From Pelomonas sp047654805 (GTDB lineage: Bacteria; Pseudomonadota; Gammaproteobacteria; Burkholderiales; Burkholderiaceae_C), in NCBI RefSeq assembly GCF_047654805.1, contig NZ_JASGIV010000001.1, positions 3,410,001 to 3,474,000 of the forward strand: a DNA stretch of 64,000 nt, in the 5' to 3' direction. Under the pieces are notes generated by a model that saw only the letters and a list, made by a program, of their open reading frames with translations, was not told where the DNA came from and did no database searches. Position 1 is the stretch's first letter; every line of letters starts with the position of its first letter. The translations under genes were made by a program, and so were the position numbers. This document shows, piece by piece, positions 8,166-14,848 of the stretch.

Positions 8166-9733
8166 AATCCATCACCCCCCTCGCTGCGACCCTGCTGCTC
8201 GCTTCGACCACCAGCCTTACATGCGCCAACACCCTGCGCTGGGCCGCGCAGAACGACATCCAGACGCTGGACCCGCATTCGCAGAACCACTCCGCCACGT
8301 CGACGATCACGGGCTACGTCTACGAAGGATTGACTCGCTACACCGAGAAGTTCGAGGTCGAGCCAGCGTTGGCGGCGAAATGGACCTACGTCACCCCCAC
8401 CCAGCTGCGCTTTGACCTGCGCCGTGGCGTGAAATTCCACGATGGAACACCTTTCACGGCCGACGATGTCCTCTTCAGCCTCCAGCGCATCAGGCACCCA
8501 GCCAGCAACATGATCATCTACGCCTCCGGCATCAAGGAGGTGAAGAAGATCGACGATTTCACGGTCGACCTCCTCCTCGACGGCCCCAGTCCGGTCCTCA
8601 CGCGCAACCTGACCTACGTGCGCATCCTCAGCAGGTCCTGGGCGACCAAGAACCGCTCTGAGAATCCGCAGGACTTCAAGGCCAAAGAGGATACCTACGC
8701 CTCACGCAACGCGATGGGCACTGGGCCTTTCAAGGTTACTGGCTGGACACCCGACCAGAAGCTCACCATGGTGGCCAACAAGGACTGGTGGGACAAGCCA
8801 AAGGGCAACATCAGCGAGGTGACCTACCTGCCGATCAAGTCCGACGCCACACGTGTGGCGGCTCTGCTGTCGGGCGCGCTGGACCTACTGACCGACCTGC
8901 CCCCACAGGACGTGGCCAAGCTCAAGGCTGACCCTCGCCTCAAGGTCATCGACGGGCCGGAGAACCGCACCATCTTCTTCGCGCTGGACATCGGCAGCGA
9001 CGAGATCAGGGGTTCGAGCGTCAAGGGCAGGAACCCCTTCAAGGACAGACGGGTGCGTGAGGCCATGTCGCTGGCCATCGACCGCGAGGCCATCCGGCGC
9101 AGCCTAATGCGCGGCCTGTCCATCCCGGCGGCCATCATGGTCGCGCCGGTGGCCTACGGCTGGTCGGCGGACCTGGACACGGTGGCCAAGCCCGACATCA
9201 GCCGCGCCAAGCAGTTGCTGGCGGATGCCGGCTACGCCGATGGATTCGACGTGCCCCTGGCCTGCCCCAACGACCGTTACGTCAACGACGAGGAGATCTG
9301 CCAGGCTGTGGTGTCGATGTGGGCGCGCGTAGGCATCAAGACCAAGCTGACGACACAGCCCATGACACAGCATTCGGCGGCGATGCAGCGCTACGAACTG
9401 CCGCTCTACCTGTACGGCTGGGGCGTGACGACCTTCGACGCGCAATACACGCTGCAGGACATCGTCCATACCAAGACCGGTGGCGCTGACGGCAAGGGCA
9501 ATTTTTCGCGCGTCAGCGATGTCAAGGTGGACGCGCTGGTGCAGCAGATGAAAGTAGAGATCGACGTACCCAGGCGCCTGGCGCTGATGCAAGAGGCGCT
9601 CAAACGCACGCGCGACGAAGTCCTCTTCATCCCCATTCACCACCAGGTGCGCCCCTGGGCAATGAAGGCTGGGTTGACAATCCCGCACTCGGCCAACGAT
9701 GCCCCCCAGGCCAAGTGGGCGACGATGAAGTGA
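8162..9733 (+). CDS. Peptide/nickel-type ABC transporter substrate-binding protein, copy 2
   Basis: Close paralogue of the preceding protein, 523 residues. Both share the mature N-terminus LRWAAQNDI.TLDPHSQ and the GVKFHDG.PFTADDV segment. The ATG at 8162 overlaps the upstream TGA (ATGA), giving a signal peptide MKSITPLAATLLLASTTSLTCA. It is a tandem duplication that has diverged along its whole length, so the two products probably bind related but different ligands and use permeases encoded elsewhere. Confidence 0.92.
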   Translation: MKSITPLAATLLLASTTSLTCANTLRWAAQNDIQTLDPHSQNHSATSTITGYVYEGLTRYTEKFEVEPALAAKWTYVTPTQLRFDLRRGVKFHDGTPFTADDVLFSLQRIRHPASNMIIYASGIKEVKKIDDFTVDLLLDGPSPVLTRNLTYVRILSRSWATKNRSENPQDFKAKEDTYASRNAMGTGPFKVTGWTPDQKLTMVANKDWWDKPKGNISEVTYLPIKSDATRVAALLSGALDLLTDLPPQDVAKLKADPRLKVIDGPENRTIFFALDIGSDEIRGSSVKGRNPFKDRRVREAMSLAIDREAIRRSLMRGLSIPAAIMVAPVAYGWSADLDTVAKPDISRAKQLLADAGYADGFDVPLACPNDRYVNDEEICQAVVSMWARVGIKTKLTTQPMTQHSAAMQRYELPLYLYGWGVTTFDAQYTLQDIVHTKTGGADGKGNFSRVSDVKVDALVQQMKVEIDVPRRLALMQEALKRTRDEVLFIPIHHQVRPWAMKAGLTIPHSANDAPQAKWATMK

Positions 9734-9751
9734 TGGAATGATGCGGGGTTC

Positions 9752-10399
9752 ATGAAGCCCCCCGTCATCAACTTCTCCACCCTGCAGGCGACCGTCGAGG
9801 TCGCCGCCACGCTCGCATTCGCACTCTCGGGCCTGCTGGCCGGCGCGCGCAAGCAACTCGACGTCGTTGGGCTATGCGTCGTCGCAGGACTTTCGGCATT
9901 CGGCGGTGGCACGCTGCGTGACGTGCTGCTGGACCGCCGACCCTTTTTCTGGGTCGAGCATGCGGACTGGCTGTGGGTGCTCATGGGGCTTTGCCTTGCG
10001 GCCATGCTGCTGATGCGGCGCCGCCACCTAGCGCTGACTGAGCGCGCCATCCAGTGGCCCGACGCTCTCGGCCTGGGCCTGTTCACCGCCAACGGCACGC
10101 TGGTTGCACTTGACGCCGGCATGCCTGCCATCGTGGCCGTGCTGATGGGTGTCATCACCGCCGTGTTCGGCGGCGTGCTGCGCGACATCGTCTGCAATGA
10201 GATCCCCGCGGCCTTCCACGACCACCGCCCCTATGCGCTGTGCAGCTTCGTCGGCGGCTGGGTGCTGGTAGCGACGGTGGCACTCGACTGGCCGCAGTGG
10301 GCCACGATCAGCGCGGCCGCCGCGACGGCAATGTTGCTGCGCGGCTTGGCTCTGTGGGCGGGCTGGACGCTGCCAGCCTGGCGCATCAACAAGCGCTGA
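9752..10399 (+). CDS. TRIC/YicG-family membrane protein (UPF0126)
   Basis: Integral membrane protein of 215 residues with about seven hydrophobic segments. It contains the duplicated signature of the bacterial TRIC (trimeric intracellular cation channel) / UPF0126 family: FGGGTLRDVLLDRRPFFW in the first half and FGGVLRDIVCNEIPAAF in the second, the internal inverted repeat of this fold. Homologues are proposed cation channels; some neighbours are annotated as glycine transporters. It lies 18 bp after the second binding protein on the same strand, so co-transcription is possible. Confidence 0.85.
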   Translation: MKPPVINFSTLQATVEVAATLAFALSGLLAGARKQLDVVGLCVVAGLSAFGGGTLRDVLLDRRPFFWVEHADWLWVLMGLCLAAMLLMRRRHLALTERAIQWPDALGLGLFTANGTLVALDAGMPAIVAVLMGVITAVFGGVLRDIVCNEIPAAFHDHRPYALCSFVGGWVLVATVALDWPQWATISAAAATAMLLRGLALWAGWTLPAWRINKR

Positions 10400-10584
10400 A
10401 CGGCCGTCGCGAAACGCGACGCCCCCTAGCTTCGACACTGCTCCTCTCCTTTGTGGAGGTGGCGGAGCGACCTGCCGCCTAAATTGGATTTCACCGATCC
10501 GGAGATGCGCCCGCATCAGCCCATCGGTGGGCCGCACTCGCTTTCGGTCGAGCTCTCGACGCGGCCTCTGCATAGGAGATCAGC

Positions 10585-12288
10585 ATGAGCAAGCCAGTGC
10601 TTGAAGTCGTCGCCCTCAAGGAAAGCCTCGAGGAACAGCTGCTGAAGCGACCGGGCGTCACCGCGGTGGACGTTGGGTTCAAGTACGTCGGCGGCCAACG
10701 CACCGACGAAGTCGCGATCCGTGTAATGGTGGCGCAAAAGAAGAGCGACTTGCCGGCCGCGGAACGGGTGCCCGACCATTTCGATGGCGTCAAGACAGAC
10801 GTCATCGAGCGCCGTTACTTCTTGCATGACGCGATGAAGAACAAGAAGCGCGAAAGCGAGATCGGCCTGCAGGCGGACGCCACCAACTACGACCCGGTCA
10901 AGGGCGGCATCAGCATTGGCCCCTGCCGCGCCGTCGGCGGCTTCGTCTTCGTGGGCACGCTGGGCGCCATCGTTAAGGACAACGCCAGCGGCAACCCGCT
11001 GCTGCTGTCCAACTTCCATGTCATGTGCATAGACAACGGCTGGCATGCAGGCGACACCATGGCTCAGCCCGGTCGCGTGGATGGCGGGCAGTGCCCGGCC
11101 AACGTGGTTGGCGCGCTGCAACGCGCGGCGTTGACAGCCAAGGTCGACTGCGCGGTCTCCTCGCTGTCAGGGCGAGGCTACTCCTGCGAGATCGTCGACA
11201 TCGGCAAGGTCGCCGGCACCGCCACGGCTACGCTGAACATGCCAGTGCGCAAGCGCGGCCGCACGACCGGACTGACCTACGGGTTTGTGGACAGCATCAG
11301 CCTGTCGGTCAACATCGACTACGGCAACGGCATCGGCGTGAAGACGCTGACCAACCAGATCGGCATCCGCCCCGACACCACCCACAACACCGCCTTCGGT
11401 GACCACGGCGACTCAGGCTCGGCCGTGGTGGACGGCACGGTACACGTGGTGGGCCTGCACTTTGCTGGCAGCAGCGACGGGCACGGCATCGCCAACCAAA
11501 TCGCCGACGTGCTGTCGGCCCTGAACGTCAGCATGTGCACGGCTACCTCCAAGGCCCTTATCAAGGACTTCAAGGATCACAAGCACGAGAAGGTCGAAGT
11601 CAAGGAGCACAAGATCGAGAAGCTCGAGCACAAGGAACTCAAGATCGAGAAGCTGGAGCACAAGGAACTGAAGTTCGAGAAGAGAGTGCCCGAACTGCCG
11701 CCGGGCAAGATCATCGTGGAAGGGCCGACCTTCCCGACACAGCCCGGCGACCCCGCCTTCCCGGGCCTGCCAGGCCAACCGGGCGCAGGCATGCAGGGCG
11801 CACTGGCCGGCGCCGCGCCGAAGCTCACCGACAAGCCTCTGGAAAAGATCAAGCCGGAGATCAAGGACTTCAAGCAGGAGTCCAAGGATCACAAGGACTC
11901 CAAAGATCACAAGGAGATCAAGGAACACAAGGATCACAAGGACGCCAAGGACAACCCCGATCACAAGCAGTTCAAGGATGCCAAGGATCACAAGGACCAG
12001 AAGGAACACAAGGAGCTCAAGGACCACCACAAGGAGTTCAAGATCGAGAAGCTGGAGTTCGAGAAGCCGCCAGCCACGGAGAACATCGATCCCAAGCTGC
12101 TTGTCGAGACCGGCCCGCAACTACCGCCGGGCATCGATCCCGCAGGGCCGGGCGGTGGCCTGGAGCAACGCATGGCGCAACTAGAGGCCATCGTGGCGAG
12201 CCTCTCCACCTTCATCTCGCCCGAGCTGAGGCCCGACCTAGGCAGCGGTGCGCTGACGAACGAACAGGACGGCTGCAAGGGCTGCTAG
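10585..12288 (+). CDS. Trypsin-fold serine protease with long Lys/His/Asp/Glu repeat tail
   Basis: A 567-residue protein of unusual build. Residues 1-90 form a small module (PGVTAVDVG...AIRVMV...DVIERRY). A chymotrypsin-fold peptidase follows, with a complete apparent triad: His145 (NFHVM), Asp188 (VDCAV) and Ser277 (GDSGSAVV). From about 329 the tail is low complexity: residues 329-368 repeat KEHKIEKLEHKEL-like units, 369-415 are a Pro/Gly linker (PGDPAFPGLPGQPG), 421-493 repeat DHKD/EHKE units, and 500-567 end in a possible short coiled coil and C-terminal CKGC. No signal peptide is evident. AGGAG precedes the ATG. It leads a probable operon with two ATP-grasp-type genes. The target and the role of the tail are unknown. 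Confidence 0.85.
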   Translation: MSKPVLEVVALKESLEEQLLKRPGVTAVDVGFKYVGGQRTDEVAIRVMVAQKKSDLPAAERVPDHFDGVKTDVIERRYFLHDAMKNKKRESEIGLQADATNYDPVKGGISIGPCRAVGGFVFVGTLGAIVKDNASGNPLLLSNFHVMCIDNGWHAGDTMAQPGRVDGGQCPANVVGALQRAALTAKVDCAVSSLSGRGYSCEIVDIGKVAGTATATLNMPVRKRGRTTGLTYGFVDSISLSVNIDYGNGIGVKTLTNQIGIRPDTTHNTAFGDHGDSGSAVVDGTVHVVGLHFAGSSDGHGIANQIADVLSALNVSMCTATSKALIKDFKDHKHEKVEVKEHKIEKLEHKELKIEKLEHKELKFEKRVPELPPGKIIVEGPTFPTQPGDPAFPGLPGQPGAGMQGALAGAAPKLTDKPLEKIKPEIKDFKQESKDHKDSKDHKEIKEHKDHKDAKDNPDHKQFKDAKDHKDQKEHKELKDHHKEFKIEKLEFEKPPATENIDPKLLVETGPQLPPGIDPAGPGGGLEQRMAQLEAIVASLSTFISPELRPDLGSGALTNEQDGCKGC

Positions 12289-12319
12289 GCCCGGCAAGCC
12301 ACGGCACGGCTGCGCCCCC

Positions 12320-13075
12320 ATGTGGCTGGTTCTCTGTGACGCCCATGATGCGGCCGCTGCATGGGCCGCCCGGCAACTGAGTGCTTGCGGCCTGCAGCCG
12401 CTGGAGGTCCTCAGCGCCGACCAACTGGCGCTGAGCGACTTCCAGGAACACCGTCTCGAAGGCCGCCACGGCTGGACTTTGCGCCTGCGTACCGAGGCGG
12501 GCCTGCAAGTCGACGGCGCTTCGCTGCAGGGCGTTCTGAACCGCCTGTACACGGTGCCCATAGCCCACTGGCGGCAAGCACCGGAGGCTGATCAGGCCTA
12601 TGTACAGCAGGAGCTGGTGGCCTTCTTCCTCAGCTGGCTGCACGCGCTGCGCTGCCCAGTGATCAACCGGCCGACGCCCCAGGGCCTATGCGGCCCATGG
12701 CGCATGGAATCCGAATGGGCCTGGCTCGCGCGCCGGGCTGGGCTGCCGGTGGCAACCTACCGCCAGACCTCGCGCGACCGCATCGATGAAGCGCGCGGTG
12801 TGCGTCGGCTGGTGCCTCAGGGCGCGCTCGTCGGCACCGCTCTGGTGACGTGCGGGCGCACCTTCGGGCTGGCCCTGCCGCCGACTGTTTCCGAGGCCTG
12901 CCTGCGTCTGGCCGAACTGAGCGGCACCTCGCTGTTGGGCATCGACTTCGTGGGCCATGAGCAGCAAGCCTGGTCGTTCGCCGGCGCCAGCCCGACACCA
13001 GACCTGCGGCTGGGCGGCGAGGCCTTGATCGCAACGCTGATGGACGCCCTGACGCGCCACCGGGAGGCTGCGTGA
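12320..13075 (+). CDS. Degenerate ATP-grasp-like accessory protein
   Basis: 251 residues, not a family with an assigned function that I recognise. The first half resembles the N-terminal (pre-ATP-grasp) part of RimK-like ligases: an N-terminal strand MWLVLCD, then GVLNRLYTVP and PVINRPTPQGLCGP. The C-terminal stretch LAELSGTSLLGIDFVG mirrors the ligase segment LGLEFSGIDLR of the next gene. The central nucleotide-binding Lys/Ser-Gly segment and a convincing E-x-N metal motif are missing, so it is probably not an active ligase by itself. It overlaps the ATP-grasp gene by 4 bp and lies 31 bp behind the protease, so it may be a substrate-recognition or partner subunit. That role is inference. Confidence 0.7.
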   Translation: MWLVLCDAHDAAAAWAARQLSACGLQPLEVLSADQLALSDFQEHRLEGRHGWTLRLRTEAGLQVDGASLQGVLNRLYTVPIAHWRQAPEADQAYVQQELVAFFLSWLHALRCPVINRPTPQGLCGPWRMESEWAWLARRAGLPVATYRQTSRDRIDEARGVRRLVPQGALVGTALVTCGRTFGLALPPTVSEACLRLAELSGTSLLGIDFVGHEQQAWSFAGASPTPDLRLGGEALIATLMDALTRHREAA

Positions 13076-13998
13076 TCCTGTTGTGCGGGATCCCCTCCGA
13101 GTCGCCACTGGCTCTGGTCGGCGAGGCGCTGGACCGCCTCGGCGCGCCCTATCGCTGGTTCAACCAGCGCCATTTCGAGCACACCGAGATGGCCTTCGAG
13201 CTCGATGACGCGGGCCTGAGCGGTTGGCTGGAGATCGATGGCGAAGGCATCGCGCTGGATGGCGTGCGAGGCGTCTACTCGCGACTCATGGACCACGCTC
13301 GCCTGCCCGAGCTGAAGGGCGAGCCGCCCGACTCGCCACTGACCCGGCATTGCAACGCACTGCACGACACGCTGATCCGCTGGACCGAGATCAGCACGGC
13401 CCGCGTGGTGAATCGCATCGCGGCCATGGGGTCGAACTCCTCCAAACCCTATCAGGCGCAGTTGATCCGCGAACACGGTTTCGAGGTTCCGGCCTCGCTG
13501 ATCACCACCGATCCCCGCGCGGTGCTGGCGTTTCGAGAACAGCACGGCCGCATCATCTACAAGTCCATCAGCGGTGTGCGCTCCATCGTGCAGACCTTCG
13601 ACGAGAAGGACCTGGCCCGGCTGGCCTCGGTTCGCTGGTGCCCTACGCAGTTCCAGGCCTATGTGCCTGGCACCGACGTGCGCGTGCACGTGGTGGGTCA
13701 GCGCGTGTTTGCGACCCGCATCGAGTCCGACGCAGTGGACTATCGCTACGCCAGGAGCCAGGTCGGCGAAGCCGCCCGCCTGAAGGCCACGGAGCTCAGC
13801 GACGAGTTATCGCAGCGCTGCGTGGCCCTCACCCGCGCATTGGGCCTGGAGTTCTCAGGCATCGACCTGCGACTGACGCCGGACGAACAGGTGTTCTGCT
13901 TCGAGGTGAATCCGTGCCCAGGCTACAGCTATTTCGAAGCCAACAGCGGGCAGGCCATCTCCATGGCCGTGGCCAACCACCTGGCCTGGAACGACTGA
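13072..13998 (+). CDS. RimK-like ATP-grasp ligase
   Basis: 308-residue ATP-grasp enzyme, expected to form an amide or ester bond through an acyl-phosphate. Visible elements: an N-terminal domain with GVRGVYSRLMD, a linker RVVNRIAAMGSNSSKPYQ, the ATP-binding Lys164 in IIYKSISGVRS, the adenine/hinge region FQAYVPGTDVRVHV, and the metal-binding Glu278/Asn280 in CFEVNPCPGYSYF. The GTG start at 13072 overlaps the preceding stop (GTGA) with GGGAGG upstream. It resembles ribosomal S6 and peptide-modifying ATP-grasp enzymes. The substrate is unknown; the adjacent protease tail, rich in Lys and Asp/Glu, is a candidate, which is inference. Confidence 0.85.
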   Translation: MILLCGIPSESPLALVGEALDRLGAPYRWFNQRHFEHTEMAFELDDAGLSGWLEIDGEGIALDGVRGVYSRLMDHARLPELKGEPPDSPLTRHCNALHDTLIRWTEISTARVVNRIAAMGSNSSKPYQAQLIREHGFEVPASLITTDPRAVLAFREQHGRIIYKSISGVRSIVQTFDEKDLARLASVRWCPTQFQAYVPGTDVRVHVVGQRVFATRIESDAVDYRYARSQVGEAARLKATELSDELSQRCVALTRALGLEFSGIDLRLTPDEQVFCFEVNPCPGYSYFEANSGQAISMAVANHLAWND

Positions 13999-14012
13999 AG
14001 GCGCAGCGTCCG

Positions 14013-14234
14013 CTATTGCAGCCCGAAGCGCCGCTCGATCACCTCGACGCGCACGCCTTCGACACTTGCCGGAAGCGCTGGCGCGGCGGCAAGCGAGGCG
14101 ACATAGACGCGGATCACGAACTCCGCCGCATGCTGGCCGAGATCCACCCCCGTCACCCCGGGGAGCGCGAGCACTCCCGTCTCGAAACGGGCCTTGATCT
14201 GCAAGGCTTGCTCTTCAGTGACGAGGGCGCCCAT
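14013..14234 (-). CDS. Small stand-alone copy of the protease N-terminal module
   Basis: 73-residue protein from ATG 14234, which has GGAG 8 nt upstream; a longer TTG start at 14258 is less likely. Its sequence PGVTGVDLG...FVIRVYV...VEGVRVEVIERRFGLQ aligns by eye along its length with residues 20-75 of the protease at 10585 (PGVTAVDVG...AIRVMV...FDGVKTDVIERRY). It is convergent with the ATP-grasp gene, 14 bp from its stop. A free-standing copy could be an inhibitor, chaperone or binding partner of the protease or ligase. No function is known to me. Confidence 0.72.
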   Translation of the reverse strand: MGALVTEEQALQIKARFETGVLALPGVTGVDLGQHAAEFVIRVYVASLAAAPALPASVEGVRVEVIERRFGLQ

Positions 14235-14322
14235 GACGATGCTCCGCAATGATTGCAAGAGTCAAATATGTCGCACGACGAGCCGTTGTCAACTCTCGCC
14301 GCAGCCAATCGGCCACGTGATC

Positions 14323-14772
14323 TCAGTGCGAATGCACCGAGCGCAGGTGCGAGCCGGGTGCGGGCGGCGTTCCCTCCTGCGCAGCGGCAGCCAAGCCGCT
14401 GAGGATGCCGCACTGTTCAACACTTTGCGCCGCTGCGCAGCGCTGGCGCAGTTCCTTGAGCTGCTTCTCCAGCGCTCGCAGCTCGCGGATACGCCGCGAC
14501 ACATGACCTATGTGCGCGTCCAGCAGCGCATTCACGTCGCCACAGTCGCCTCCCGGCGCATCCTTGACCCGCAGCAGCACGCGCACCTCGTCCAGCGACA
14601 TGTCCAGACCCCTGCAATAGCGGATGAACTGCAACCGCTCCAGGTGACCAGGCTCGTAGACCCGGAAGCCCCCCTGCGTGCGTCCCGGCGCGGGCAACAG
14701 GCCCTCGCGCTCGTAGTAACGGATGGTGTCGACGGCGGTGGCCGAGGCGGTTGCGAGGTCTCCGATCTTCAT
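14323..14772 (-). CDS. cadR: MerR-family Cd(II)/Pb(II)-responsive regulator
   Basis: 149 residues. The N-terminal MerR helix-turn-helix with wing (MKIGDLATASATAVDTIRYYEREGLLP) is followed by a dimerisation helix and a metal-sensing region with Cys in GGDCGD, QRC and EQCGIL and a His-containing C-terminus, the CadR/PbrR pattern. The ATG at 14772 begins the MKIGDLA motif; a longer start would add about 26 unrelated residues. It is divergent from the P-type ATPase gene and presumably twists that promoter when metal is bound. Confidence 0.9.
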   Translation of the reverse strand: MKIGDLATASATAVDTIRYYEREGLLPAPGRTQGGFRVYEPGHLERLQFIRYCRGLDMSLDEVRVLLRVKDAPGGDCGDVNALLDAHIGHVSRRIRELRALEKQLKELRQRCAAAQSVEQCGILSGLAAAAQEGTPPAPGSHLRSVHSH

Positions 14773-14811
14773 AACGGGCTTCCGGCTGGTGTCGGGTCTC
14801 AGTTTAGGCCC

Positions 14812-14842
14812 TTGACTCTGGAGCTGCTCCAGGGATTCCAAT
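14812..14842 (+). promoter_or_regulatory. CadR-type operator/promoter of cadA
   Basis: -35 TTGACT (14812-14817) and -10 TCCAAT (14837-14842) are separated by 19 bp, the overlong spacer typical of MerR-family targets. The spacer contains a perfect 7-1-7 palindrome CTGGAGCTGCTCCAG (14818-14832). The expected transcription start falls at about 14849, the A of the cadA ATG. Confidence 0.75.
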
Positions 14843-14848
14843 AGCCGC

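Noticed and set aside
11569..12063. Possible DNA tandem repeat or CRISPR-like array
   Set aside because: Units vary in length and sequence and are in frame; periodicity is in the protein, with no constant repeats and spacers.
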